This document shows, piece by piece, positions 33,295 to 41,704 of a stretch of 64,000 bases of DNA (its first letter is position 1; each line of letters starts with the position of its first letter). This DNA comes from Acidobacteriota bacterium. Its GTDB lineage: Bacteria > Acidobacteriota > Vicinamibacteria > Vicinamibacterales > Vicinamibacteraceae. The notes beneath the pieces were generated by a model. The model saw only the letters and a program-made list of their open reading frames with translations, did not search any database and was not told where the DNA came from. A program made the translations under genes and the position numbers. Location of the stretch: NCBI GenBank assembly GCA_020845575.1, contig JADLFL010000051.1, forward strand, positions 1 through 64,000. Reading direction: 5' to 3'.

Positions 33295-33735
33295 ATGGCC
33301 GTGCAACCCAGACCGAGACCCATCCGCGTCCTCGATGCCGCCACCGGCAGCGGCGAGTACGACGAGGAGACGTTCCGCTACTTCCTCGCCATCGAGCAGG
33401 CGCGGTCGGCGCGCGCGTGTCAGCCGATCCGGTTGCTGCTGGCCACCGTGGAGTCGGACTCCGGCGAATCGGACGCCTTCCCATCGTCAACGGCCGAGCG
33501 GCTGTTCGACGCCATGCGTGGCGTGTTGCGAGATACGGACGTGGTCGGCTGGTACCAGCAGGATCGCATCGCCGCGGCGGTACTGACGGCGTTGCCCGCG
33601 ATCGACGAGAGCAAGATCGCGCAACTCGAGAAACGCGTGACCGAAGAACTCCTGCGCCGGCTGCCCTCGTCGGTGGCGGCCAGCTTGAGGTTGCGTGTGG
33701 TTCACCGCGACATCGCGGAGCGGGGTACGGCATGA
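33295..33735 (+). CDS. Degenerate GGDEF-like protein
   Basis: ATG 33295 gives 146 residues with the layout of a GGDEF domain (FRYFLAIEQARSARACQPIRLLLATVES, then an LRDTDVVG segment), but the signature GGDEF is replaced by YQQDR in VGWYQQDRIAAAVL. It therefore should not make cyclic di-GMP. A related degenerate domain begins the next protein. It sits between the BY-kinase and the initiating sugar transferase, overlapping the latter by 4 bp, so it is probably a regulatory or scaffolding subunit. This is an inference from position. Confidence 0.65.
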   Translation: MAVQPRPRPIRVLDAATGSGEYDEETFRYFLAIEQARSARACQPIRLLLATVESDSGESDAFPSSTAERLFDAMRGVLRDTDVVGWYQQDRIAAAVLTALPAIDESKIAQLEKRVTEELLRRLPSSVAASLRLRVVHRDIAERGTA

Positions 33736-34847
33736 ACGCAACGGTACTCACCTTCACCGGAGTGCCTGCCGCGACGATCGCGGCGCGGCGGCGCCGGACG
33801 CGCGACGTTTACGTGCTGGGCGAGACGCTCTTTGTCGACGCGGTGCAGCGAGAGCGGCGGCGCGCCGACCGCACGGCCACGCCGTTCGCGGTGCTCGTGC
33901 TCGACATGACGCACACGCGCGGCTCCGCCCCGTGGCCGTCGGTGCTTCGTGCGGCGGCGGCCGTGCGTCGCGACGTGGACGCGGTGGGCTGGCTCGAAGC
34001 CGATGCCGTCCTGGGCATCCTGCTGCCGGACGTCACCTTGACGTGCGCCATGCGCGTCATGCGCCACCTGCGTCGTCACCTGTCGCAGCACCTGGGTGAG
34101 GCGGCGTCCGGCGTCGTCTCGATGCGCCTGTACATCCACGGACTCGAGCTCGACGCGGAAGGTCCGGCGCTGCCTCCCGTCGATCTGTTGCTCGACGCGT
34201 TCGCGCCCGAACGGGCGCATGTGGCGAGCGCCGCCGCCAAGCGCGCACTGGACGTGGTGGGCAGTGCCGCCCTGCTGCTCCTGTTCTCGCCCGTGATGCT
34301 GGTGGCGTGGGCGCTCGTGAAGTGGACGTCGAAGGGCCCCGCGCTCTTCCGCCAGTCGCGCATCGGCAGGCGTGGCGAGCCGTTCACGATGCTGAAGTTC
34401 CGCAGCATGCGCGTGGATGCCGGTCATGCCGTCCACGACGACTACGTCACCTGGTTCATCACCGCCAGCGGCAAGGAGCCGCGCAAGGATGGCGTCGTCT
34501 ACAAGCTCACCAACGATCCGCGGATCACGCCGGTGGGCAACGTGCTGCGCAAGACGAGCCTCGACGAACTGCCGCAGTTCTTCAACGTGCTGCGGGGAGA
34601 GATGTCGCTCGTGGGCCCGCGCCCGCCGCTGCCGTCGGAGGTGGACATGTACCAGCCCTGGCACCGCCGCCGCGTGCTCGAAGCCAAGCCCGGGATCACG
34701 GGGCTCTGGCAGGTCAACGGCCGCAGCCGCACCACGTTCGACGAGATGGTACGCATGGACCTGCAGTACGCGCGCACGCGCACGCTGTGGGGCGACCTGA
34801 AGATCCTCGCCGCCACGCCGTTCGCGATGGTGAAGGGGGCCGCCTGA
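33732..34847 (+). CDS. Initiating sugar-phosphate transferase fused to a degenerate GGDEF-like domain
   Basis: The 371-residue protein starts at ATG 33732. Residues 1-165 resemble the preceding GGDEF-like protein (VGWLEADAVLGILLP at the signature site). Residues about 170-371 are a complete bacterial sugar transferase: a membrane segment (RALDVVGSAALLLLFSPVML), FRQSRIGRRGEPFTMLKFRSM, SLDELPQFFNVLRGEMSLVGPRPP and GLWQVNGRS. It attaches the first sugar phosphate to undecaprenyl phosphate. The usual multi-pass N-terminal membrane domain of WcaJ-type enzymes is absent and is replaced by the GGDEF-like domain, which is unusual. Confidence 0.9.
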   Translation: MNATVLTFTGVPAATIAARRRRTRDVYVLGETLFVDAVQRERRRADRTATPFAVLVLDMTHTRGSAPWPSVLRAAAAVRRDVDAVGWLEADAVLGILLPDVTLTCAMRVMRHLRRHLSQHLGEAASGVVSMRLYIHGLELDAEGPALPPVDLLLDAFAPERAHVASAAAKRALDVVGSAALLLLFSPVMLVAWALVKWTSKGPALFRQSRIGRRGEPFTMLKFRSMRVDAGHAVHDDYVTWFITASGKEPRKDGVVYKLTNDPRITPVGNVLRKTSLDELPQFFNVLRGEMSLVGPRPPLPSEVDMYQPWHRRRVLEAKPGITGLWQVNGRSRTTFDEMVRMDLQYARTRTLWGDLKILAATPFAMVKGAA

Positions 34848-35332
34848 TGGAGCAGTCGCCGTATCTCGCGATTGCACCTGACGTGAAGCTGGGCAAGGAC
34901 GTCAGGCTCTCGAAGTTCATCAACCTGTACGGCTGCGCGATCGGCGACGAGACGAAGATCGGGGCCTGCGTCGAGATCCAGAAGGGCGTCACCGTCGGCA
35001 GGCGCTGCAAGATCTCGAGCCACACGTTCATCTGCGAAGGCGTGACCATCGAGGACAACGTCTTCATCGGGCACGGCGTGACGTTCACCAACGACGTCTT
35101 CCCTCGCGCCACGACAGCCGACGGCGAGCTCCAGACGGAAGCCGACTGGACGGTGGAGCCGACGCTGGTGAAGCGCGGGGCTTCCATCGGCTCCGGCGTC
35201 ACCGTCCTGCCGCGCCTCACCATCGGCGAGGACGCCATCGTCGGCGCCGGCAGCGTGGTCACGAGAGACGTCCCCCCCCGCACGATCGTGGCCGGCAACC
35301 CCGCCCGCATCCTGCGCCCCATCGACCCGTAA
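34847..35332 (+). CDS. Hexapeptide-repeat acetyltransferase (WbpD/WlbB-like)
   Basis: The 161-residue protein starts at ATG 34847, sharing a base with the preceding stop. It is built of left-handed beta-helix repeats (IGDETKIGACVEIQKGVTVG, ISSHTFICEGVTIEDNVFIGHGVTF) and ends VVTRDVPPRTIVAGNPARIL, typical of UDP-3-amino-sugar N-acetyltransferases such as WbpD. A Gfo/Idh dehydrogenase (WbpB-like) and a DegT aminotransferase (WbpE-like) follow downstream, so an acetamido-sugar nucleotide is the likely product. Confidence 0.88.
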   Translation: MEQSPYLAIAPDVKLGKDVRLSKFINLYGCAIGDETKIGACVEIQKGVTVGRRCKISSHTFICEGVTIEDNVFIGHGVTFTNDVFPRATTADGELQTEADWTVEPTLVKRGASIGSGVTVLPRLTIGEDAIVGAGSVVTRDVPPRTIVAGNPARILRPIDP

Positions 35333-35339
35333 GGTGTAG

Positions 35340-35359
35340 CCGTCGGACTTGTCCGACGG
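35340..35359. repeat. Perfect palindromic repeat
   Basis: Arms CCGTCGGAC and GTCCGACGG flank TT. It lies directly upstream of the second copy of the 21-bp palindrome, so the 87-bp gap between genes is almost entirely repeat DNA. Confidence 0.75.
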
Positions 35360-35373
35360 TCAGTGATCTCCGC

Positions 35374-35394
35374 CCGCCGGATGAAATCCGGCGG
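35374..35394. repeat. 21-bp palindromic repeat, copy 2
   Basis: Identical to 7875-7895 (arms CCGCCGGAT and ATCCGGCGG around GAA). It lies 26 bp before ATG 35420. Confidence 0.8.
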
Positions 35395-35419
35395 CTGCAT
35401 CGATACCGCAAAGAACACA

Positions 35420-36424
35420 ATGATTCGCATAGGCGTGATTGGCTACGGCTACTGGGGCCCCAACATCGTGCGCAACCTCGTGGGCCTCGACGGCTGCGAG
35501 GTGGTGTCGGTCTGCGACAGCAACCCGAAGGCTCTCGCCCGGGTGCAGAAGCTGTATCCGGCCATCCGCGTCACCACCGATTCGGCCGACGTGATCGCCG
35601 ACGCGACCATCGACGCCGTGGCGATCATCACCCCCGTGTGGACGCACTACGAGCTCGCGAAGGCCGCGCTCCTCCAGGGCAAGCACGTGTTCGTGGAGAA
35701 GCCCTTCACGACGACGTCCGAGCAGGCCGAAGAGCTCATCGCGATCGCGGATCGGAGAAACCTCCGCATCATGGTGGACCACACGTTCCTCTTCACGGGC
35801 GCCGTGCGGAAGATCAAGGAACTGGTGGACGCCGGTGCGCTCGGCCCGCTGCTCTACTTCGACTCGTCGCGCATTAACCTCGGACTCTTCCAGCACGACG
35901 TCAGCGTGATCTGGGACCTCGCCCCGCACGACCTCTCGATCATGGATCACCTGATCGGGAAGGACCCCGAAGCCGTGGTCGCCACGGGCAGCACGCACTT
36001 CGGCCAGCACGCGGACATCGCATTCGTCACCGTGTACTTTCCCGACAACGTCATCGCGCACGTCAACGTCAACTGGCTCTCGCCGGTGAAGGTGCGCACG
36101 ACCATGATCGGGGGGCGCGACAAGATGCTGGTGTGGGACGACGTCGAAGTGGACGAGAAGCTGAAGATCTACGACAAGGGCGTCACGGTGACCGGCGCCG
36201 AAGGAATCCACAACCTGCTCGTGAGTTACCGCTCCGGCGACGTGTGGTCGCCGAAGGTGCCGCAGACCGAGGCGCTCACGGCGGAACTCGGCTACTTCCT
36301 CGAATGCATCGGCAACGGTGCCACGCCGTTCAACGACGGCGTCGCCGGCCTGCGCGTGGTACGCCTGCTCGAAGCGGCGGACCGCTCACTCGACGCGCAA
36401 GGCAGGGTCGTGGCCCTGGCCTGA
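35420..36424 (+). CDS. Gfo/Idh/MocA-family sugar dehydrogenase (WbpB-like)
   Basis: ATG 35420 gives 334 residues; the frame is open 19 codons further upstream through a palindromic repeat, which is unlikely to be coding. The Rossmann motif IGVIGYGYWGPNIVRN is at the start, followed by the family signature VFVEKPFTTT near residue 95 and the catalytic HDLSIMDHL region. WbpB/WlbA-type enzymes oxidise the 3-position of UDP-sugar acids before transamination. The neighbouring acetyltransferase and DegT aminotransferase fit such a pathway. Confidence 0.88.
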   Translation: MIRIGVIGYGYWGPNIVRNLVGLDGCEVVSVCDSNPKALARVQKLYPAIRVTTDSADVIADATIDAVAIITPVWTHYELAKAALLQGKHVFVEKPFTTTSEQAEELIAIADRRNLRIMVDHTFLFTGAVRKIKELVDAGALGPLLYFDSSRINLGLFQHDVSVIWDLAPHDLSIMDHLIGKDPEAVVATGSTHFGQHADIAFVTVYFPDNVIAHVNVNWLSPVKVRTTMIGGRDKMLVWDDVEVDEKLKIYDKGVTVTGAEGIHNLLVSYRSGDVWSPKVPQTEALTAELGYFLECIGNGATPFNDGVAGLRVVRLLEAADRSLDAQGRVVALA

Positions 36425-36426
36425 TC

Positions 36427-37797
36427 GTGCATCCGCTGGTCGAATACTTCCGCTGTCCCGAGACGCATGCCGCCTTCCGCGCGGCAGGCGATCTTCCCTC
36501 CGCCGCCGGGTATTTCAGGTTCGGCGATGCCATCGCGTATGGCAGGCAGAAGGCGGGATCGGCGTCGGCCACGCCGACGGGCGCGTTGACGGACGTGGGC
36601 GCGGCGATCGGGCAGGCGTCCGATCTGGCGGCGGCACCGTTGGACATCGCGGAAGTGGTGGCGAACCTGCGGCACGAGCTGTATCCGGAAGCGCAGCGTG
36701 CGATCCGCGACGTGTCGTCGCCGAGCGCGATCCGCGCGTTGTACTACCTGTTCCGGCCGCTGATGCCGGTGGCCTTCCGCAAGCACCTCCAGCGGCTGCA
36801 CTGGCAGGGTTGGCGCAACACGCCCTTCCCGCGGTGGCCCGTGGAGACCGCGGTGGACGCGGTGATGCGCGAGGCGGTGCGCCTCTCGCTCGCGCACGGT
36901 GCGGTGAACGACTTCCCGTTCATCTGGTTCTGGCCCGACGGCGCACCGGGCTGCGCGATGATGACGCACGACGTCGAGGGCATCGCGGGAACGGCGTTCT
37001 GCGATCGGCTCATGGACGTTGATGCGCGATACGGCATCCCGTCTTCGTTCCAGGTGGTGCCGGACCCGCCGCCCAATCGTGGATCGCGCGAGGCGACGCG
37101 CGCGCTGGTCGAGCGTCTCCGGTCGCGCGGCTTCGAGGTCAACGTCCACGACCTCACGCACGATGGCGGTCTCTTCAAGGAGCGTGAGCGCTTCCTGAAG
37201 CACGCGGCCACCATCAACGCGCGGGGCCGCGAGTTCGGGAGCCGCGGGTTCAGGTCTGGCGCGATGTATCGCCGGCAGGACTGGTTGGCGAAGCTGGACA
37301 TCGCCTACGACATGTCTGTGCCGAACGTGGCGCATCTCGAACCCCAGCGTGGCGGCTGCTGCACGGTGATGCCCTACTTCAACGGGCACGTGCTCGAACT
37401 GCCGCTGACGATGGCGCAGGACTACACGGTGTTCCACGTGCTCGACGACTATTCGACGCGGTTGTGGGACGAGCAGCTCGATCTCGTGCTCGCCCAGCAT
37501 GGGCTCGCGTCGTTCATCGCGCACCCCGACTACCTGACGGCGCCGCGCGCGCTCGCCGTGTACGAGCAGTTGCTGGCGCGGCTCACGCAGTTGCGCGAGG
37601 AGCAGGGTCTGTGGATCGCCCCGCCCGCCGGCGTCGACCAATGGTGGCGACAGCGGCAGGGGATGACGCTCGTCTCCGACGGCAACGGGTGGCGCGTACG
37701 CGGCCCCGGCAGCGACAGGGCCCGCGTGGCGCACGCCCGGCTCGAGGAGCACGGCCGCGTGGTGTACGACGTGGAGCGCGCCCGCCGCGCCGCATGA
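36427..37797 (+). CDS. Polysaccharide deacetylase-like protein
   Basis: GTG 36427 gives 456 residues. The first 150 residues include a short zinc-ribbon-like start without the usual cysteines and a helical region. From about residue 175 the NodB-like fold begins with CAMMTHDVEGIAG (catalytic Asp) and later motifs VNVHDLTHDG, RSGAMYRRQDW and SFIAHPDYL. This matches WalW-type deacetylases found in exosortase-linked loci. It may remove acetyl groups from the polymer or its precursors. It follows the dehydrogenase gene by 2 bp. Confidence 0.8.
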   Translation: MHPLVEYFRCPETHAAFRAAGDLPSAAGYFRFGDAIAYGRQKAGSASATPTGALTDVGAAIGQASDLAAAPLDIAEVVANLRHELYPEAQRAIRDVSSPSAIRALYYLFRPLMPVAFRKHLQRLHWQGWRNTPFPRWPVETAVDAVMREAVRLSLAHGAVNDFPFIWFWPDGAPGCAMMTHDVEGIAGTAFCDRLMDVDARYGIPSSFQVVPDPPPNRGSREATRALVERLRSRGFEVNVHDLTHDGGLFKERERFLKHAATINARGREFGSRGFRSGAMYRRQDWLAKLDIAYDMSVPNVAHLEPQRGGCCTVMPYFNGHVLELPLTMAQDYTVFHVLDDYSTRLWDEQLDLVLAQHGLASFIAHPDYLTAPRALAVYEQLLARLTQLREEQGLWIAPPAGVDQWWRQRQGMTLVSDGNGWRVRGPGSDRARVAHARLEEHGRVVYDVERARRAA

Positions 37798-37807
37798 CGC
37801 AGGCCGC

Positions 37808-38848
37808 ATGACGAGCGTCCACGTGATGGATCCACTGGACGACCCGCGCTGGGCGGCGTTCATCGAGCATCATCCGCGTGCAACGGTCTTCCATTCACCC
37901 GCGTGGCTTCGTGCGCTGCGCGACACATACGGATACGAACCGTTCGTGCTGACGACAACCGGAGATGGTGCACTCGACGATGGCCTCGTGGCGTGCCGCG
38001 TGCGCACCTGGTGGGCGAAACGCCTCGTGGCCCTGCCGTTCTCCGATCACTGCGATCCGCTCGTGCGGAAGGACGGGGATGCCGAGGCGCTGTACGCGGG
38101 ACTGCGTCGGCGGATGGAAGACGGCCAGTGGCGCAGCGCCGAGGCGAGGCCGTTGACAGTGGCGTGCGGCTGGCCCGCCGCCTCGTCGTACGCGATCCAC
38201 GCGCTCGACCTGTCGCGCCCGCTGGACCGGGTCTTCGCGGGCTTCCACGCGTCGAGCACGCGCCGCGCGATTCGTCGTGCGGAACGGGAAGCGCTGTCTT
38301 ACGAGAGCGGCAGGTCCGACGCGCTCATCGCCACGTTCTTCGGCCTCCTCCGCCTCACCCGTCGTCGTCACGGCGTGCCGCCGCAGCCGATCGCGTGGTT
38401 CCGCGCGCTCGCGCACAGGTGCGCCGACGCGTTCACCGTCCACGTGGCGCGCAAGGCGGGCAGGGCGATCGCCGCGATCGTCACGCTGCGCTTCGCACGC
38501 ACGCTGGTCTACAAGTACGGCGGATCCGACGCCCGCGATCACGCGCTGGGCGGCATGCCGTTCCTCTTCTGGCGCGTGATCCAGCAGGCCCACGCCGACG
38601 GCATCGAGACTCTGGACCTCGGTCGATCGAACTTCGATCAGCCAGGCCTCATCGCCTTCAAGAACCACCTCGGCGCAGAGCAGAAAGTGCTGACGTACCA
38701 CCGGATTCCGGGCACGGGGCACCGGGCACCGGGCACCGTCACGAAAGACGCGAGCCTTCTGGCGAGAGCCGCTCGTGCAACTCTGGTTCGCCTGCCGGAC
38801 CCACTGTTCGACATGTCTGGCCGAGTACTGTACCGCCACCTCGGCTGA
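37808..38848 (+). CDS. FemAB/GNAT-family acyltransferase-like protein
   Basis: The 346-residue cytoplasmic protein shows the tandem-GNAT arrangement of exosortase-associated FemAB proteins: an N-terminal half (FHSPAWLRALRDTYGYEPFVL, ALPFSDHCDPL) and a C-terminal half (SSTRRAIRRAEREAL, VYKYGGSDARDHALGGMPFLFWRVI, LDLGRSNFDQPGLIAFK). Residues near 300-310 (GTGHRAPGT) are encoded by the genome's minisatellite repeat and interrupt an otherwise normal C terminus. It probably transfers an acyl or aminoacyl group to the polysaccharide. Confidence 0.8.
   Translation: MTSVHVMDPLDDPRWAAFIEHHPRATVFHSPAWLRALRDTYGYEPFVLTTTGDGALDDGLVACRVRTWWAKRLVALPFSDHCDPLVRKDGDAEALYAGLRRRMEDGQWRSAEARPLTVACGWPAASSYAIHALDLSRPLDRVFAGFHASSTRRAIRRAEREALSYESGRSDALIATFFGLLRLTRRRHGVPPQPIAWFRALAHRCADAFTVHVARKAGRAIAAIVTLRFARTLVYKYGGSDARDHALGGMPFLFWRVIQQAHADGIETLDLGRSNFDQPGLIAFKNHLGAEQKVLTYHRIPGTGHRAPGTVTKDASLLARAARATLVRLPDPLFDMSGRVLYRHLG
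38707..38738. repeat. GGGCACC minisatellite inside a gene
   Basis: Units of GGGCACC and GGGGCACC lie in frame in the FemAB-like gene. They are of the same family as the intergenic tracts at 20752-20820 and 24155-24191. Confidence 0.75.
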
Positions 38849-38907
38849 TCTTTCTCCTTTTCCGTAGGTCGTAGCCACGCGCTTCTGCCCCTGAGCCGTA
38901 AGCCCTC

Positions 38908-40095
38908 ATGTCCACACCCGTTCCGTTCCTCGATCTGATCACCCCCCACCGCGAACTGGAAGACGAGCTCGTCGACTCGTTCCGCCAGGCCCTCCGCTCC
39001 GCCGCCTTCATCGGCGGCGCGCAGGTGGAGGCGTTCGAACGCGAGTTCGCCGAGTTCTGCGGCAGCAGATACTGTGTGGGCGTGGCCAACGGCACCGACG
39101 CCGTGCGCTTCGCGCTGATGGGCGCGGGCGTGGGGAAGGGCGACGCGGTGGTCACCGTGTCGCACACATTCATCGCGACGACGGAAGCGATCAGCCAGGC
39201 GGGCGCCGAGACCGAGTTCGTGGACATCGACGCGCGCACGTACGGCATGAGTCCCGACGCACTCGAGGCGTACCTCGCCGCGTGCGCCACGGACGCGGCC
39301 ACCGGCCGTCCGGTCGGCCAGCGCACAGGGAAGCCGATTCGCGCCGTGGTGCCTGTCCATCTCTACGGCCAGGTGGTGGACATCGAGGCGATCCAGGCGA
39401 TCGCCGAGCGCTACGGTCTCATCGTTGTGGAAGACGCCGCGCAGGCGCAGGGCGCCGCGCGTCGCATGAGCGACGGCACGTGGCGCCGCGCCGGCTCGTT
39501 CGGCAGGGCCGCCGCGTTCAGCTTCTACCCGGGCAAGAACCTCGGCGCGTGCGGCGAAGCGGGCGCGGTGACCACAGACGATGCCGACGTGGCCGCAACG
39601 ATCCGCATGCTGCGCGAGCACGGCCAGGCGCAGAAGTACTACCACGACCTCGAAGGCTGGAACGGCCGCCTCGACGCGATCCAGGCCGGCTTCCTCCGCA
39701 TCAAGCTGCGGCGCCTTGCGGCCTGGAACGACCAGCGCCGCGAATCCGCCGCGCGCTACGCCGAGCTCCTCGCCGGCGTCCCGGACATCACGCTGCCGTA
39801 CGAACCCGACGACAGCCGCGGCATCTATCACCTCTACGTGATCCGCCACCCCCACCGCGACGCGCTCGCCGAGCACCTCAAGGCACAGGGCGTACACACG
39901 GGCCTCCACTACCCGCTGCCTGTCCACCTGCAGAAGTGCTATCGCGAGTGGGGTTACGCGGAAGGCGCGCTGCCCGTGACGGAAAAGGCCGCGAAGGAGA
40001 TCCTGTCGCTGCCGATGTTCCCGGGGCTGACGAGCGCGCAGCAGGAAAGAGTGGCAGGCGCTCTGGCAGCCACCGGAGTTGCAGCGACCCTTTGA
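38908..40095 (+). CDS. DegT/DnrJ/EryC1-family sugar aminotransferase
   Basis: The 395-residue PLP enzyme has the family motifs FIGGAQVEAFEREFAEFCG, VGVANGTDAVRFAL, VPVHLYGQ and VVEDAAQAQGA. The PLP-binding lysine is in FSFYPGKNLGACGEAGAVTT. It converts a keto-sugar nucleotide to an amino sugar (WbpE-like), consistent with the dehydrogenase at 35420 and acetyltransferase at 34847. A second paralog is at 43547-44671, so the locus may make two amino sugars. Confidence 0.93.
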   Translation: MSTPVPFLDLITPHRELEDELVDSFRQALRSAAFIGGAQVEAFEREFAEFCGSRYCVGVANGTDAVRFALMGAGVGKGDAVVTVSHTFIATTEAISQAGAETEFVDIDARTYGMSPDALEAYLAACATDAATGRPVGQRTGKPIRAVVPVHLYGQVVDIEAIQAIAERYGLIVVEDAAQAQGAARRMSDGTWRRAGSFGRAAAFSFYPGKNLGACGEAGAVTTDDADVAATIRMLREHGQAQKYYHDLEGWNGRLDAIQAGFLRIKLRRLAAWNDQRRESAARYAELLAGVPDITLPYEPDDSRGIYHLYVIRHPHRDALAEHLKAQGVHTGLHYPLPVHLQKCYREWGYAEGALPVTEKAAKEILSLPMFPGLTSAQQERVAGALAATGVAATL

Positions 40096-40102
40096 CCTAC
40101 CG

Positions 40103-41704
40103 ATGATAGGAGTCGCAGCCGAGTCGCACGAAATGCCTGCTGTGCGCGAGTTCTTCGAGCTGTTCAAGACACCATGGGAGCCGGCGGTGCCCGGTCGTGC
40201 CTACCCCGTGGTTCTCGCAACGGGGGAAGCCGCACCGACCGGCGCGCGCCTTGTTCTGCAGTTCGGCGGCCGTGTGCTGCCCATGGACACACGTCTGGGC
40301 GTGCCAGCGATCGTGTGCGACGGGCCGCGTGACATCGAACTCGCGGCCTCGCGCGCCGTCCTGTATGGACGTTCCTGCCGTTTCGATCCCTCGCGAGAGA
40401 GTGCCGCCGCAACGTCGGAGCATGGACTTTCCTACATCACGCGACTGGATGGCACTGTCTGCGAGCGCATTGGCTACGACCTCTTCGGCGAGGTCAGCCA
40501 TCTGCTTGCCCGCGGCCAGCCGGTAGAGCGCGCCGGATTGCCTGCTCTCGATCTGCACATTGATCATCTGCGCACGAGGCTTCGCGCACACGGCCTGTCT
40601 TTTGTCGAAGTACCGCCGCATCCGGCGGGGTATCCGTTCATCTGCTGTCTCACGCACGACATCGATTTTGCGGGCATTCGACGCCACGGTTTCGATCGCA
40701 CCGTTGGAGGGTTCATCGCACGCGGAACTGTCGGGAGCGTGCGCGACGTGTTCACGGGTCGTCGGACGATGGCGGAAGCGGGAAGGAACATGAGGTCGGT
40801 CGCCTCGCTGCCGTTCGTCCATTGCGGAGCCTCGCAGGATCCATGGCGGCCGTTCGAGGCCTATCGTCACCGGGATGCGCCACGGCGCGCGACCTACTTT
40901 GTCGTGCCTCGTCGCGATCATGCGGGTCAATCACCGGATGGCAAGCCACGGCCCACGCGCGCAGTGCGATACGAAGCCGCCGACGTCTCGCGCGAACTCG
41001 TGACGTGTACCGAGGCCGGACACGAAGTGGCGCTGCACGGCCTCGACGCGTGGCAGGGCCACGCGCAGGCGATGACCGAGCGTCAGCGGGTGGAGTCAGC
41101 GTCGCAGTCACCTGTGTCTGGCGTACGCATGCACTGGTTGTACTTCGACGCGGAGTCGCCGGCGCATCTCGATGTCGCGGGTTTCTCCTACGACTCGACG
41201 TGCGGGTACAACGAGACCGTCGGATATCGGGCGGGCACCGCGCAAGCGTTCACGCCGCCTGGATGTGCGTCGCTCCTCGAGCTGCCCCTTCACGTGATGG
41301 ATACGGCGCTCTTCTACCCGGATCGCCTGGGTCTCGCGCAGGACGAGGGGGTTGCCAGGTGCCTTCCGATGGTGTCGCGCGCAGCACAAGAGGGCGGAAC
41401 GGTCGTTGTCAATTGGCACGATCGCAGTCTGGTTCCCGAACGGTTGTGGACGCGCGCGTATGACGCGCTGCTGTCGGAACTGGATGGCCACCAACCGTGG
41501 TACGCGACAGCTCGCGACGCCGCGGCGTGGTTCCGCAAACGCCGCGGCGTCTCATTCGCAAGGCGCGCGGACGATTCAATCAGCGTTGACCCCGGTGCGG
41601 GAGAAGACCCGGTGCCAGGGCTGTTGGTCGCCGTCGATACGCCATCGGGCCGCGCGAGCAGTGATTTGACGTCGGCACATGGCATCGGGATATCGCTGTC
41701 GTGA
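40103..41704 (+). CDS. Polysaccharide deacetylase-family protein
   Basis: ATG 40103 gives 533 residues; TTG 40079 lies inside the preceding gene and is less likely. The N-terminal 180 residues are of unknown fold. The NodB-like part begins with FICCLTHDIDFAG (catalytic Asp pair) near residue 190 and continues to EVALHGLDAW, and VVVNWHDRSL near the C terminus carries the second His region. It resembles DUF7033/PDA-type enzymes of glycan loci. It overlaps the following glycosyltransferase gene by 4 bp. Confidence 0.8.
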   Translation: MIGVAAESHEMPAVREFFELFKTPWEPAVPGRAYPVVLATGEAAPTGARLVLQFGGRVLPMDTRLGVPAIVCDGPRDIELAASRAVLYGRSCRFDPSRESAAATSEHGLSYITRLDGTVCERIGYDLFGEVSHLLARGQPVERAGLPALDLHIDHLRTRLRAHGLSFVEVPPHPAGYPFICCLTHDIDFAGIRRHGFDRTVGGFIARGTVGSVRDVFTGRRTMAEAGRNMRSVASLPFVHCGASQDPWRPFEAYRHRDAPRRATYFVVPRRDHAGQSPDGKPRPTRAVRYEAADVSRELVTCTEAGHEVALHGLDAWQGHAQAMTERQRVESASQSPVSGVRMHWLYFDAESPAHLDVAGFSYDSTCGYNETVGYRAGTAQAFTPPGCASLLELPLHVMDTALFYPDRLGLAQDEGVARCLPMVSRAAQEGGTVVVNWHDRSLVPERLWTRAYDALLSELDGHQPWYATARDAAAWFRKRRGVSFARRADDSISVDPGAGEDPVPGLLVAVDTPSGRASSDLTSAHGIGISLS

